Source: Candidatus Poribacteria bacterium (GTDB lineage Bacteria; Poribacteria; WGA-4E; WGA-3G). Taken from it: a DNA stretch of 64,000 bases. The stretch spans positions 95,247 through 159,246 of the forward strand of contig JAJDTM010000055.1 of the NCBI GenBank assembly GCA_022827185.1, read 5' to 3'. The stretch's first letter is position 1. The number at the start of each line of letters is the position of its first letter. Made by a program: the position numbers and the translations under genes. Shown piece by piece: positions 41,795-50,794 of this stretch. The notes below the pieces were generated by a model that searched no databases, was not told the origin of the DNA, and worked only from the letters and a program-made list of their open reading frames with translations.

Positions 41795-42844
41795 ATGAAC
41801 ACACATCGCTTGATTTTTCTGTTTTCGGTAATAATCCTTCTATTGGGTATTTGCCCGAATCTGCTCTGTTGGGCGGAAGGTATAATCGTCTACACCTATC
41901 GTGGGACGACCTACATGATACATCCGAATGATACCGTACCTACACCTACGCGCATTACGGAAGAAGGTATTTCGACACCTTCGCCGGACGGACGCTTTTT
42001 GGCAGCGGTAGACCGAGACCCGGATCGCCGGAATATTCTCCATATCCGAGACCTTCGCACCGGTAAGAAAATTCGTTCCATCATATTGCAAGTCCATTCT
42101 TACGTCGATATCTCTTGGTCTCCAGATGGACGTTGGATTGTCTATGCTGGCAGTCCACAAAGGATAAGAGGCGGACGCGATCTGGACACAGAAATTTTTC
42201 TAATTTCACCCGATGGACGACGGAAACGGAAGTTACCGCACCCCATTGGTGAAAGACCCATAGGTTTTGTCTGGGCACCAGATGCGCAATCCGTGTTCTA
42301 CAGTCTCGCCTCAACGGACAGGCTTCTGGAGATCTGGGAGTCGAATGTCAATGGGGAGGAGAAACCCAAGAAACATTTGCCATTCCCTGAACGTGCGGGT
42401 TTCCTAAGTCGTTACCCGTTTTATAGTTTCTCCCCGGACGGTAAAAAGATTGCCTACACACCGCTTCATGAAGGCGTATTTGTTGCAGATATTGAAGGAA
42501 GAAACCACCGAAAAGTAGTCGAACACGTTCATGAAGGCATATTTGTTGTGAATGCTAATGGGATAAACCTCCTCGAAGAAATGGCAAATCGCCGCTTGCG
42601 CCAGTTCTTTCAAGTAGATTGGTCACCGAATGGCAGATATCTTGTATTCTCTGTTGATATAGGTTTTAGTAATTATGGGCTCTACATCTATTCGTTCGCG
42701 TCTCAGAAAACTCGGCGTTTAGCTTCTTTTCCAGAAGGGCTCCCTATTTTGCCGCGCTGGGTTGGTAATTCATTGCCAGTACAACCGTTAAAGAAAATGG
42801 CTGTGACGTGGGGTAGTATCAAACGTACAACAGAGACTGATTAA
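41795..42844 (+). CDS. Exported TolB-like beta-propeller protein, tandem copy 1
   Basis: 349 residues with a signal peptide (about 5-27). Propeller blades are marked by SPDGRFLAAVDRDPDRR, SWSPDGRWIVYAGS, FSPDGKKIAYTPLHEG and WSPNGRYLVFSVD, the WD40-like/PD40 signature of TolB and DPP-type propellers. Only four to five blades are obvious. It lacks the TolB N-terminal domain. Known: such propellers bind proteins or ligands in the periplasm. The next gene is a close paralogue, separated by 81 bp. Confidence 0.8.
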   Translation: MNTHRLIFLFSVIILLLGICPNLLCWAEGIIVYTYRGTTYMIHPNDTVPTPTRITEEGISTPSPDGRFLAAVDRDPDRRNILHIRDLRTGKKIRSIILQVHSYVDISWSPDGRWIVYAGSPQRIRGGRDLDTEIFLISPDGRRKRKLPHPIGERPIGFVWAPDAQSVFYSLASTDRLLEIWESNVNGEEKPKKHLPFPERAGFLSRYPFYSFSPDGKKIAYTPLHEGVFVADIEGRNHRKVVEHVHEGIFVVNANGINLLEEMANRRLRQFFQVDWSPNGRYLVFSVDIGFSNYGLYIYSFASQKTRRLASFPEGLPILPRWVGNSLPVQPLKKMAVTWGSIKRTTETD

Positions 42845-42925
42845 TTTATTTTCCGTTTGCGTTGTAGTTAACACCCTTAGTCGTTTTCTTACTAACATCG
42901 CAACTATTTTGAAGCAAGGTTTCTA

Positions 42926-43966
42926 ATGCACACGCGTCACTTAGTTCTACTGTTTTCGCTTATAATTTTATTCGGTTTTTGTAGCGGGATGTCCGGTTGG
43001 GCAGAAGGTATGATCGTCTACGCCTATCGTGGGACTACCTACATGATGCATCCGAACGATACCATACCCACGCGGATTACGGAAGAAGGTATTTCGACAC
43101 CTTCGCCGGATGGTCGCCTTTTGGCAGCGGTAGACCGCGACCCCGATCGCCGGAATGTTCTCCATATCCGAGACCTCCACACCGGTAAGAAAATTCGTTC
43201 CATCATATTGCAAGTCCATTCTTACGTCGATATTTCTTGGTCTCCGGACGGACGCTGGATCGTCTATGCTGGCAACCCAGAAAGAATAAGAGCTGGACGC
43301 GGATTAGACACAGAAATCTTTCTAATTTCACCCGATGGACGACGGAAGCGAAAGTTACGCCATCCAATCGGCGAAAGACCCATTGGGTTTGTCTGGGCAC
43401 CAGATGCGCAATCTGTGTTCTACAATCTTGCTGCAATAGACCGGCGTCAGGAAATCTGGGAGTCGAAAATCAACGGTCAGGAAAATCCAAAGAAACATTT
43501 GCCATTCCATGAAGGTGCGGGGTTCTTAAACCGTTACCCGTTCTATAGTTTCTCGCCAAACGGCAAAGAGATAGCCTACACACCAATTCATGAAGGCGTA
43601 TTTGTTGCAGATGTTAAGGGCAAGAACCACCGAAAAGTAACCGATAAAGTAACCGATCGCGCTCAGAAAAACGTACTTGCAGATGTTGTGGGGATAGATA
43701 TCCAAGTATTCGTCAAGCAAGGCTTGCGGCAGTTCTTTCAAGTGGATTGGTCACCGAATGGCAAACATCTTGTGTTTTCTGCTGAGACACTTATGGGGAA
43801 TTACGGTCTCTACATTTACTCGTTTGCGTCCGAGGAAGCGCGGCGTTTAGTCCTTTTGCGGGATAGCCTCCCTATTTTGCCACGCTGGGTTGGTGATTCT
43901 TTGCCAGTACAACCGAATAATAAGATGGCTGTGACATGGGGCACACTCAAAAAGTCAAAGAACTAA
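42926..43966 (+). CDS. Exported TolB-like beta-propeller protein, tandem copy 2
   Basis: 346 residues with a signal peptide. Most of the first 170 residues are nearly identical to copy 1, including stretches such as ITEEGISTPSPDGR and ILQVHSYVDISWSPDGRW. Divergence is concentrated in the region of residues ~240-270 (KVTDKVTDRAQKNVLADV against EHVHEGIFVVNANG), so the loop near blade 5 is evolving fastest. A recent tandem duplication is clear. The gene converges on the dehydrogenase at 44007. Confidence 0.8.
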   Translation: MHTRHLVLLFSLIILFGFCSGMSGWAEGMIVYAYRGTTYMMHPNDTIPTRITEEGISTPSPDGRLLAAVDRDPDRRNVLHIRDLHTGKKIRSIILQVHSYVDISWSPDGRWIVYAGNPERIRAGRGLDTEIFLISPDGRRKRKLRHPIGERPIGFVWAPDAQSVFYNLAAIDRRQEIWESKINGQENPKKHLPFHEGAGFLNRYPFYSFSPNGKEIAYTPIHEGVFVADVKGKNHRKVTDKVTDRAQKNVLADVVGIDIQVFVKQGLRQFFQVDWSPNGKHLVFSAETLMGNYGLYIYSFASEEARRLVLLRDSLPILPRWVGDSLPVQPNNKMAVTWGTLKKSKN

Positions 43967-44006
43967 CCCGATTGTGTTATGCCCGCCGGCACAGCCAAAT
44001 CCGTTT

Positions 44007-44951
44007 CTAATATCCTTTCTCTTTATCAATTATGCTGAGGAGCGGTTTACCCACAAGCAACCGTTCTAAGTTATCACAGAACAGTCCAACTGATCGATCC
44101 AAGCGAATGGGTGACCCCCCAGCGACGTGCGGTGTAATAATTACATTCGGCAGATCCCACAACGGGCTGTCCGCAGGCAACGGCTCTTCAGGCGTAACAT
44201 CCAATCCCGCACCCCCGATACTGCCCGATGTAAGCGCGCGAAGCAGTGCCGGGCCATCTACAATTTTGCCGCGTGTGACATTAATGAGCAACGCGTGCGA
44301 TTGCATCTGTTCAAATGCCGCATCGTCGAACATCCCGTGCGTCTCCGGTGTCAGCGGCGCGCAGATCGCAACAACATCTGATGCTGAAAGAAGTTCATGA
44401 AACCGATCCATCCGCCAGACTTCATGCACAAATGATGGGGCTTCGACCGCTTCTGGATCAACAGCGATAACGCGCATATCAAACCCTTGTGCCCGACGCG
44501 CAACATCAATCCCCGTACCACCAAGGCCCACAATCCCGAGCGTGCGTTCACTCAATTCCCATGTCGCGTGACGGATCGACATCCGATTGTCCCACGTCCG
44601 CTCACGTACCGAGCGTCCGATGCCTCGCAGGAGTCCGAGCAGTAAAGCCCACGTCTGGTCTGCCAGATGGGGACCGACGAAACCTTTCGCACTCGTCAGG
44701 ATAACGTCGCTCTTGACAAATTCAGGAAACAGTAAGCCGTCAACGCCAGCTGAAAGCACTTGCACCCACTTCAACTGCTTCGCATTTTCAAAAAGTGAAC
44801 GGTTAAACCCACCGAACACAATATCGGTGTCCGCAATTTCACGCAGTGCCTCTTCTGAATCCTGAGGGCTTACAAGCGAAAGTTCGTTAGAAACCGATTC
44901 GATCTGCTGTTGCTGTTCCGATGTAATATCGGTATTAATCAAAATTTTCAA
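44007..44951 (-). CDS. D-2-hydroxyacid dehydrogenase
   Basis: 314 residues. TTG start with GAGGAG 8 bp upstream on the - strand; no ATG is available in frame near it. NAD-binding GLGGTGIDVARR lies near residue 140. Catalytic Arg in NVTRGKIVDGPAL, Glu in DVTPEEPLP and His in ITPHVAGG near residue 285. Known: it oxidises D-hydroxy acids or reduces 2-keto acids with NAD(H). The branch resembles glyoxylate/hydroxypyruvate-type reductases, but specificity is open. Its leader overlaps the repeat element at 44991. Confidence 0.88.
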   Translation of the reverse strand: MKILINTDITSEQQQQIESVSNELSLVSPQDSEEALREIADTDIVFGGFNRSLFENAKQLKWVQVLSAGVDGLLFPEFVKSDVILTSAKGFVGPHLADQTWALLLGLLRGIGRSVRERTWDNRMSIRHATWELSERTLGIVGLGGTGIDVARRAQGFDMRVIAVDPEAVEAPSFVHEVWRMDRFHELLSASDVVAICAPLTPETHGMFDDAAFEQMQSHALLINVTRGKIVDGPALLRALTSGSIGGAGLDVTPEEPLPADSPLWDLPNVIITPHVAGGSPIRLDRSVGLFCDNLERLLVGKPLLSIIDKEKGY

Positions 44952-44990
44952 CTTGACATCTCCTCTATGTAGTGGTATTCTATATACAAT

Positions 44991-45129
44991 AGACGCTTCT
45001 TAAAGTCCCCTGATAAGGGGCGATAAATGCCATAAGGCATTCATACCGTTGATTCTTTAGGGGGTTTAAAATATGGAGAATACCGCTTGCCTCCAAATGT
45101 CCAATATTTGTTCAGTTTGCGTAAGTCTT
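44991..45129. repeat. MITE-like element, right end intact
   Basis: Contains the AAAGTCCCCTGATAAGGGG module, a GATAAATGCC/GGCATTC hairpin and the ACCGCTT..CCAAATGTCCAATATT tail shared with 55064-55216. It ends in TGCGTAAGTCTT. The left end (AGACGCTTCTT) appears to have lost the CTTA of ACTTACGC. Confidence 0.65.
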
Positions 45130-45189
45130 GTACAAAATAAGCGAAATTCCTGCTAAAAAACACATTTCTCAGAAAAGGAGAACTCTATT

Positions 45190-45696
45190 GTGATTGATTT
45201 ATTTTCTGTGCGTTCGCGTAACCGGCACGCGAGTGCTGTTGCTATGCCTATCTTTGCCGTTAGTATCTTTCTCGCCGCTATCTTCATCGCAAGCTGCGGC
45301 GACGAGGGCGACATCACTGAAGACACCACCGGTATGACGGATGTCCTTCAGCCTACAACACCACCTCCTGAAACACCACCTCCCGCAGAAGAACCTGTTG
45401 TGATTGAAGAACCAAAAGTCTCTTTTAAAGACGATATTCAGCCTATCCTCGCTGAGCGGTGCGCTCTTGCAGGATGTCACGCCGCACCCGGTGCCGCCGG
45501 ACTTGATCTTACCAAATACGATACCTTCAAAAAAGGCGGGAACACTGGTCCCGCGTTCGCCGCTGGCGATGGCAAGGGTAGCCTTGTCGTCAGGCGTATT
45601 GATGGCGGCGGCATGCCTCCCGGTGGTCCCCCATTGGACGGTGACCAAATCCAACTCTTCATTGATTGGATTGATGAAGGGGCCGAAAATAACTAA
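45190..45696 (+). CDS. Lipoprotein with single CX4CH haem-type motif
   Basis: 168 residues from GTG 45190, which has AAAAGGAGA 7 bp upstream. The signal peptide ends in IASC (lipobox, Cys ~37). A Pro/Glu-rich linker (60-78) precedes a domain VSFKDDIQPILAERCALAGCHA. The Cys-Cys-His spacing is CX4CH, not the usual CX2CH. The following PGAAGLDLTKYDTF, GGGMPPGGPPLDG and IQLFIDWIDEGAEN match planctomycete-type (PSCyt-like) cytochrome c domains. Known: CX4CH is an accepted variant of haem attachment in some families. A surface or periplasmic electron carrier is inferred. Confidence 0.75.
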   Translation: MIDLFSVRSRNRHASAVAMPIFAVSIFLAAIFIASCGDEGDITEDTTGMTDVLQPTTPPPETPPPAEEPVVIEEPKVSFKDDIQPILAERCALAGCHAAPGAAGLDLTKYDTFKKGGNTGPAFAAGDGKGSLVVRRIDGGGMPPGGPPLDGDQIQLFIDWIDEGAENN

Positions 45697-45777
45697 AGTT
45701 GAGCATAGCATACCATTCCTACATCGCTATGTCAAGATGAAAAGATTGTCAGAACCTGCACTATTTCTCTAAAAGAA

Positions 45778-45800
45778 AAGGCGCATCTATTGTGCGCCTT
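45778..45800 (+). terminator. AAGGCGCA hairpin after the cytochrome-like lipoprotein
   Basis: AAGGCGCA, 7-nt loop, TGCGCCTT; perfect 8-bp arms 82 bp after the stop. The downstream sequence is AT-rich but has no clear T-run. The rest of 45801-46155 is AT-rich with no gene seen. Confidence 0.5.
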
Positions 45801-46155
45801 AACCTCTATTATCACATTAAAATCTCCTCAAAATCGTCTGTTTTCTCTAATGTTATCAAAATTGTCCAAACTTTAGATTGAATATTGCGTTCCCCAAAAT
45901 TACCAGTATTTAATAACGCAATTTTTGCGGCAGACATTCAATTTTTGCTATTTATGCTACAATTTTCGCGATTTGGCCGTAGAAAGAGGTTGGCAAATTA
46001 ATCTTCATCCCTTGGATACGGCAGTTTAAAAAAAAATGAGTTTCTGAGACGTTTTTTATAAACGCAGTCTATACCTACGTTTTAAGCCGTTTATAGTGCA
46101 AAGTATGATTAAATTTTCAGGGTTTTGGTCGGATATTGCACTTTTTTTGGAAAAA

Positions 46156-46172
46156 TTGGCACGAAATTTGCC
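46156..46172 (+). promoter_or_regulatory. Sigma-54 promoter upstream of the first sigma-propeller gene
   Basis: TTGGCACGAAATTTGCC: GG and GC are exactly 10 bp apart, matching the -24/-12 consensus TGGCAC-N5-TTGC. The predicted start is near 46183, about 95 nt before the ATG at 46278. The ECF-type motif follows 35 bp downstream. Confidence 0.75.
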
Positions 46173-46206
46173 ACAGTCCGATATAGATTAAGCATTTTTT
46201 TCAACA

Positions 46207-46239
46207 TTTTATGCAACCTTTTCGTCTCATACACGCGTT
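46207..46239 (+). promoter_or_regulatory. ECF-type promoter motif, copy 1
   Basis: TTTTATGCAAC, 16 bp, CGCGTT. The same two boxes at 15-16 bp spacing occur at 55315, 57062 and 60308, always ahead of a regulatory gene in this island. The -35-like AAC and -10-like CGTT are the classical ECF pattern. Confidence 0.7.
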
Positions 46240-46277
46240 TTTAATAATGATAGTGCTATTTTGTCCGGAGAAGATAT

Positions 46278-49172
46278 ATGAAAACCAGTGACGCCGCGTT
46301 AATTCGACGCACCTTAGATGGCGACCAAAGCGCGTTTACGATGCTTGTGAACAAATACCAGAAATGGGTACACACCCTTGTTTGGCGGAAGATAGGCGAT
46401 TTTCATATCGCTGAAGAGATTACACAAGATGTCTTCCTGAAAGTTTACAAAAAGTTATCAACGCTGAAGCCCTCGGACCATTTTAGAGGATGGCTCTATG
46501 TGATCACGGCACGCCACTGTATCGCATGGTTCCGAAAAAAGAAACTCCCGACGACATCATTGGACGCGATGCCTATATCGGAGTTAGAGGAGTTCTGTTA
46601 TGCGCAATATGAGACAGAGCGCAATCAAGAAACCGTTCTCGGATACCAGCGCGAAATTATTAAACGTCTCCTCCAAAAGCTGCCAGAGAGTGAACGCACC
46701 GTCATGACCCTCCATTATCTGGCAGAAATGTCTTGTGAAAAAATTAGTGAATTCTTAGGGGTGTCGCCGAACACTATTAAAAGTCGACTTCACCGCGCCC
46801 GAAAGCGATTGGAAAACCAAGAACATCTGCTCCACGAAGCCTCAAGTATTTTCCAAGTGTCCCCAACACTCACAGAGAATATCATGCGCGAAGTCGCACA
46901 GATCAAACCTGCCGCCCCTTTCGTCAGCAAACCTTGGATGCCGTGGGGGTTCTCCCTCGCAGCGACCTTGTTGATCATTCTGATGATAGGACATGGCACA
47001 CGTCTGTTATCACGCTTTCAGCAGCCCTACAACTTGGAAGCCACATCAAAGATGACTGTGGAATTGATTGACACGACTGTTGTGCGAGAGCTAAATCGCA
47101 AATCCGACTTGTTGACCCGATTTGGGAGAGCCGATACCACCGGTAAGGACAGTAGATTGGGATTCCAAACGGAATCACCGCTCATCCCAACCGAACAAAC
47201 AGACGGAAAAGACATCTCAACAGCGAAACCGCAATGGATTCAAACGAGGGGACCGGGAAACGTTTCTAAGCCAGGACTCTTTCTCACATCTGACAAATCT
47301 CTCTATGCGATTGCAAAAACAGGACTTTACCGACTCACAGAAGAGAGGGACGCATGGACGTTTGTCAGTACCAGCAGTCCGAGTCGAGAGTTCGATCCAG
47401 TGATGGCAGAACGTGGCGATACCCTCTATTTCCTGACATCCGATGAAATCTTGGTTTCAACCGATAGCGGTAAAACGTTAAATGCGCTCAGTGCGCGACC
47501 TGAAGGACGCCCGGTTGCGTTGGTTATGACAGATATGGCGATGTACCTCGTCCTTAAAACAGGGGTATTTCGTTCCGATGATTTCGGGAATCAATGGGAA
47601 TCCATAGGGGAATTTCTGCAATCCGATAAGGCACCAGATATAGGCAGCCCTAATTTCCGTATATGGGACGCAATCACTATTGACAACATGTTGTTTGTCG
47701 GGACAAGTCGAGGACTCTTCCGATTTACCGACGCTTGGGAAAAATTGCCAGTATCAACCTTGCAAGGTATTAGTTCGTTGGCAGTCGCCGAGAACAGACT
47801 CTATGTCGGAACGAACACCGGGCCGCAAAATGTGCAAAATCAAAACCCTGCACCTGCAATTTTATATTCGCGCGACTTTGGCAATTCATGGACAGATATT
47901 ACACCCGATCCCCATAAATTTCCAACTAAGGTAATAACTACCATCCAAGTTGTTCCAATTGGAAAAACGCTTATGGTGATAGGTCCCGGCGGAATGCTAC
48001 TCTCTTATAACAGTGGCGAAACGTGGACAGATCCTGTAGATGATTCGCATGCGTTAACGTTCGGTGTTTCTCCTGTTGTGGCATTAGATGAAAACAATTT
48101 TTACAAATCTGATGTCTCCGGAATTGCTCGCTCAACGGATGGTGGTATCACGTGGCACCCCTTTACAACTGGACTGGTGAACTCGCATGTTCCAAATCTG
48201 TTTGCAGTCAAAAATGCCGTCTACGCACTAACACCTACAGAGATGCTCAAATCTACAGATGGCAGTGAGTCGTGGGAATTTGTTGGCTTGGGTGCTAACA
48301 GGAATGCTCCGCTGGAAGGAGCAAAATCGAAAGTTGCAACAGCCAACGGTGTTCTCTATGCCAGCAACATTGAGCGTAATGATGTTACCTTCTTTCAAAT
48401 CTCTGATGCTGGTAACGTGTTCCTACCGGTTGAAGGTGTACCGGATTTTGAAGAGGACACTTCGCACATAGGAGGGTGGAAAAATCGTAGAAAAGCGTGG
48501 GATAACGGTGGCAATATTGTTATAGCACAGGAGCAGTCGAGAACTGACCAATACAACGTCTTTGGAGAATGGAGAAAGAATGGAACGTTTGCAATCACTG
48601 ACGGTACCGTCTTCATGGAATGCAAACATAAACTTTTCAGATGGCGGCGCGGCGATACGAAATGGCACTACACGGGTTTGGAAGATTCGGGTTATTTCTC
48701 CTTTGCTAATGCCCGCGCCAAGGAGTTGATGCTCGCTGTTTCTGGGAACACAGTCTATGCCGGTAAACGAGATGGCGACCTCTTCCAGTCTCTTGACAAT
48801 GGAGATACTTGGAACAATATCACCGCGAGCCTCGCATTTCCGTTTAGATACTTCAAGGATGTCCTATTCGGAGGTGGAACCGTCTACGTCTCGACAGACA
48901 TGGGGGTCATGGGTTCACGCGATGGGGGGACATGGCATGTGCTCACCGATGTTGACGGGAATAGACCCGTCATGGACCGAATTACGGTCGATGGCATAGC
49001 CGTTTACGGTGTGTGTGATGGTGGTGTCTATCGGGTGAATAACCAGACAAACACATGGGAACAGATCGCGCCAGAACTGCCGCACACAGCGACCTCCTTT
49101 GCCGTTAATAGCAATACATTTTACATCGGCACGCAACAGAACGGTGTACTCCGCTTTCAACGTGACGATTGA
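46278..49172 (+). CDS. ECF sigma factor fused to a membrane helix and Asp-box beta-propeller, paralogue 1
   Basis: 964 residues. Sigma region 2 (about 14-85: DQSAFTMLVNKYQKWVHTLV, then EEITQDVFLKVYKKL) and region 4 (about 125-178: LPESERTVMTLHYLAEMS, then FLGVSPNTIKSRLHRARKRL) are complete. A membrane helix follows at about 222-240 (WGFSLAATLLIILMIGHG). The remaining ~700 residues form a beta-propeller with Asp-box repeats (SRDFGNSWTD, STDGGITWHPF, SLDNGDTWNN, SRDGGTWHV). Topology predicts sigma in the cytoplasm and the propeller outside. Known: ECF factors with C-terminal extensions exist in Planctomycetes. Direct sensing by a tethered sigma factor is inference. A sigma-54 promoter and an ECF-type motif precede it. 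Confidence 0.88.
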   Translation: MKTSDAALIRRTLDGDQSAFTMLVNKYQKWVHTLVWRKIGDFHIAEEITQDVFLKVYKKLSTLKPSDHFRGWLYVITARHCIAWFRKKKLPTTSLDAMPISELEEFCYAQYETERNQETVLGYQREIIKRLLQKLPESERTVMTLHYLAEMSCEKISEFLGVSPNTIKSRLHRARKRLENQEHLLHEASSIFQVSPTLTENIMREVAQIKPAAPFVSKPWMPWGFSLAATLLIILMIGHGTRLLSRFQQPYNLEATSKMTVELIDTTVVRELNRKSDLLTRFGRADTTGKDSRLGFQTESPLIPTEQTDGKDISTAKPQWIQTRGPGNVSKPGLFLTSDKSLYAIAKTGLYRLTEERDAWTFVSTSSPSREFDPVMAERGDTLYFLTSDEILVSTDSGKTLNALSARPEGRPVALVMTDMAMYLVLKTGVFRSDDFGNQWESIGEFLQSDKAPDIGSPNFRIWDAITIDNMLFVGTSRGLFRFTDAWEKLPVSTLQGISSLAVAENRLYVGTNTGPQNVQNQNPAPAILYSRDFGNSWTDITPDPHKFPTKVITTIQVVPIGKTLMVIGPGGMLLSYNSGETWTDPVDDSHALTFGVSPVVALDENNFYKSDVSGIARSTDGGITWHPFTTGLVNSHVPNLFAVKNAVYALTPTEMLKSTDGSESWEFVGLGANRNAPLEGAKSKVATANGVLYASNIERNDVTFFQISDAGNVFLPVEGVPDFEEDTSHIGGWKNRRKAWDNGGNIVIAQEQSRTDQYNVFGEWRKNGTFAITDGTVFMECKHKLFRWRRGDTKWHYTGLEDSGYFSFANARAKELMLAVSGNTVYAGKRDGDLFQSLDNGDTWNNITASLAFPFRYFKDVLFGGGTVYVSTDMGVMGSRDGGTWHVLTDVDGNRPVMDRITVDGIAVYGVCDGGVYRVNNQTNTWEQIAPELPHTATSFAVNSNTFYIGTQQNGVLRFQRDD

Positions 49173-49221
49173 TAACCACCGTATTTCGTTGGCATGCTAC
49201 TGTCCAACTTCTTATCTTGTC

Positions 49222-49314
49222 CTATTCTGGTAATTTGATCTGCCTACGGTATCCAAATAATTTACCCTTACGATAATCTTCGTATAGTTTAATCTCCTGC
49301 TCAAAATTTCTTCT
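49222..49314 (-). pseudogene. Possible C-terminal gene fragment
   Basis: A - strand frame ends in EIKLYEDYRKGKLFGYRR and a stop at 49222. Upstream it runs into the GCGACC repeat, so any longer protein is lost. It looks protein-like in composition but is unrecognised. The call is tentative. Confidence 0.2.
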
Positions 49315-49356
49315 TGTAGGATTCTCACTGCGAAGTACTTCCAGTCGTGATCCATC

Positions 49357-49433
49357 TTCTTGCTTGTAGGAGCGACCTTTGGTCGTGATCCACCTTCTTG
49401 CTTGTAGGAGCGACCTTTGGTCGCGATCCACCT
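49357..49433. repeat. Two 38-bp direct repeats with GCGACC/GGTCGC hairpins
   Basis: Units begin at 49357 and 49395 (TTCTTGCTTGTAGGAGCGACC core), each with a GCGACC-TTT-GGTCG hairpin. A degenerate third unit lies at 49308-49355. Confidence 0.75.
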
Positions 49434-49503
49434 CTAATAGACACAAGAAACCTGAAACTAACCGTTCTTGCGTTTTCTCTTTCCAATATCGCGTATTGCT
49501 CTT

Positions 49504-49520
49504 TATGCAAGATTTACATA
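49504..49520 (+). promoter_or_regulatory. Candidate upstream activator site, copy 1
   Basis: TATGCAAGATTTACATA, an imperfect palindrome, recurs as TTATGCAAGATTTACA at 50225. Each copy lies upstream of a sigma-54 promoter (about 85 and 45 bp). Binding by the activator encoded at 55523 is an inference. Confidence 0.45.
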
Positions 49521-49604
49521 TTTAGGTAGGCATAATTTACCGAATGTTCAGGATTTGCACAGTTATGTTTTGGTGAAATTCGCTAATAGCGTGGATTTTA
49601 CCGA

Positions 49605-49620
49605 TTGGCACGATAATTGC
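49605..49620 (+). promoter_or_regulatory. Sigma-54 promoter upstream of the nuclease-like gene
   Basis: TTGGCACGATAATTGC followed by T; GG-N10-GC spacing is exact. It is identical to the site at 50285 over all 16 bp. The predicted start is near 49632, giving a ~190-nt leader. Confidence 0.8.
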
Positions 49621-49827
49621 TAAATATTGCTAAATTGAGTGTGCTGAGTTGCTAAAAAGGCAAGGACAGGTGTATGTCCAGATGTTGTTCGCTATGGAAA
49701 TCTAACACTCCAAATGCCGGATGTATGATAATGTGTTGGGTTTTTGGAAAAGGATAGATTTCGTTGCTGATGCGAGCAGCTAACAACATGAAACTATAAT
49801 TTATTTTTTCGAGAAGGGGTGAAAAAA

Positions 49828-50112
49828 GTGTACGAATACTCAGCGTACGTGACATTCGTAATTGATGGCGACACCTTTAAGACCTTCAACCAAACAATTC
49901 GATTGGCGAATATAAACGCACCCGAAAGCAACACTTTGGAGGGGCAGAGATCTGCGGAGTATTTAAAGTGCCTTATAGACGGAAAACAGGTTAGAATCAA
50001 GTCAGTGGCTACTGATGTTTACCGTCGCGTAATCGCTCATGTCTGGCGCGGGTCAGATGATTTGTACATCAACAAAGAGATGTTTAATCGGGGGCATGCG
50101 AATCCAATATAG
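49828..50112 (+). CDS. Thermonuclease (SNase)-like protein, short
   Basis: About 94 residues from GTG 49828, which has GAAGGGG 8 bp upstream; a GTG at 49819 is in frame but overlaps the RBS. Micrococcal-nuclease features: TFVIDGDTFKT (first metal Asp), IRLANINAPES (catalytic-region Arg and Pro-Glu), GQRSAEYLKCLIDGKQVRI and DVYRRVIAHVW (Asp-x-Tyr-x-Arg). Family members are usually 130-180 residues, so this is a minimal OB-fold version. No signal peptide is seen in this start, so it may be cytoplasmic. It is controlled by a sigma-54 promoter. Confidence 0.75.
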   Translation: MYEYSAYVTFVIDGDTFKTFNQTIRLANINAPESNTLEGQRSAEYLKCLIDGKQVRIKSVATDVYRRVIAHVWRGSDDLYINKEMFNRGHANPI

Positions 50113-50224
50113 TTCGTAATGCCTACGTTGGGTTGTTGTTGAGGTTTTTGAGGGGCGTATGCTAAATCTATGTGTTTTGGAGTTATGCAGAAAATGCAGA
50201 GGTATATGTGCAGGATTTACCATG

Positions 50225-50240
50225 TTATGCAAGATTTACA
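50225..50240 (+). promoter_or_regulatory. Candidate upstream activator site, copy 2
   Basis: TTATGCAAGATTTACA, matching 49505-49518 and lying 45 bp before the second sigma-54 promoter. A nearby CAGGATTT(A/G)C element (50209 and 49549) is also shared by both leaders. Confidence 0.45.
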
Positions 50241-50284
50241 CAGTCGTCCGTTACGGGTATCGCTGAAGATGTAGGTTCTTCTAA

Positions 50285-50300
50285 TTGGCACGATAATTGC
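50285..50300 (+). promoter_or_regulatory. Sigma-54 promoter of the Cys-rich peptide / STT3-like operon
   Basis: TTGGCACGATAATTGC followed by T, the same 16 bp as at 49605. The predicted start is near 50312, ~205 nt before the ATG at 50518. No convincing gene is seen in 50113-50517. Confidence 0.8.
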
Positions 50301-50517
50301 TGTTGTTATATACGCATACGCATGCTGAACATGCCATACTATATTCAGAGCGTCTTCGTAGTCGCACTGCGAGGGAATGACTTAGGACAATCAAAACTGA
50401 TTTGTCTATAACCCAATTATCAGAAAAACATCAAACCTAAACCTTGTCTCCACTTAGGCGATGTCGATAAAACTCCGACACTACCAAGTGGGACAGAACA
50501 GAAGGAATAAAGTAACC

Positions 50518-50775
50518 ATGAAGAAATTTTGGATCAACAGCCTTCCACTGCTGGCAGTACTCTTTGTGCTAACTATCGGTTTCACAATGTTCAACGACTT
50601 GGATGCCTCTCCATCTGACACCAACGACCCCTGCCCAGATTTGTGGGAAATTTGTTGGCAAGAAGTGAATTATGCCAGAGTCACATGCAAAAAGTATGGC
50701 AGCGACTCCAATTGGTGTAAAGACGCTAAAAAAGATGCAGAGAAAGCTTGTTATGCTGCTGTAAATTGCGATTAG
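50518..50775 (+). CDS. Small secreted Cys-rich protein
   Basis: 85 residues from ATG 50518; an upstream in-frame ATG at 50461 would bury the signal peptide. A signal peptide (about 1-30: LLAVLFVLTIGFTMF) precedes a mature ~55-residue part with six cysteines at intervals C-x5-C-x10-C-x9-C-x10-C-x5-C (DPC, EIC, VTC, NWC, KAC, NCD). Three disulfides are plausible. Not recognised. It is the first gene after the 50285 sigma-54 promoter. A long stem-loop follows it, as often seen after abundantly made small proteins. It could be a structural, toxin-like or signalling peptide. Confidence 0.6.
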   Translation: MKKFWINSLPLLAVLFVLTIGFTMFNDLDASPSDTNDPCPDLWEICWQEVNYARVTCKKYGSDSNWCKDAKKDAEKACYAAVNCD

Positions 50776-50794
50776 TCTGTTTACATTTTAACTC

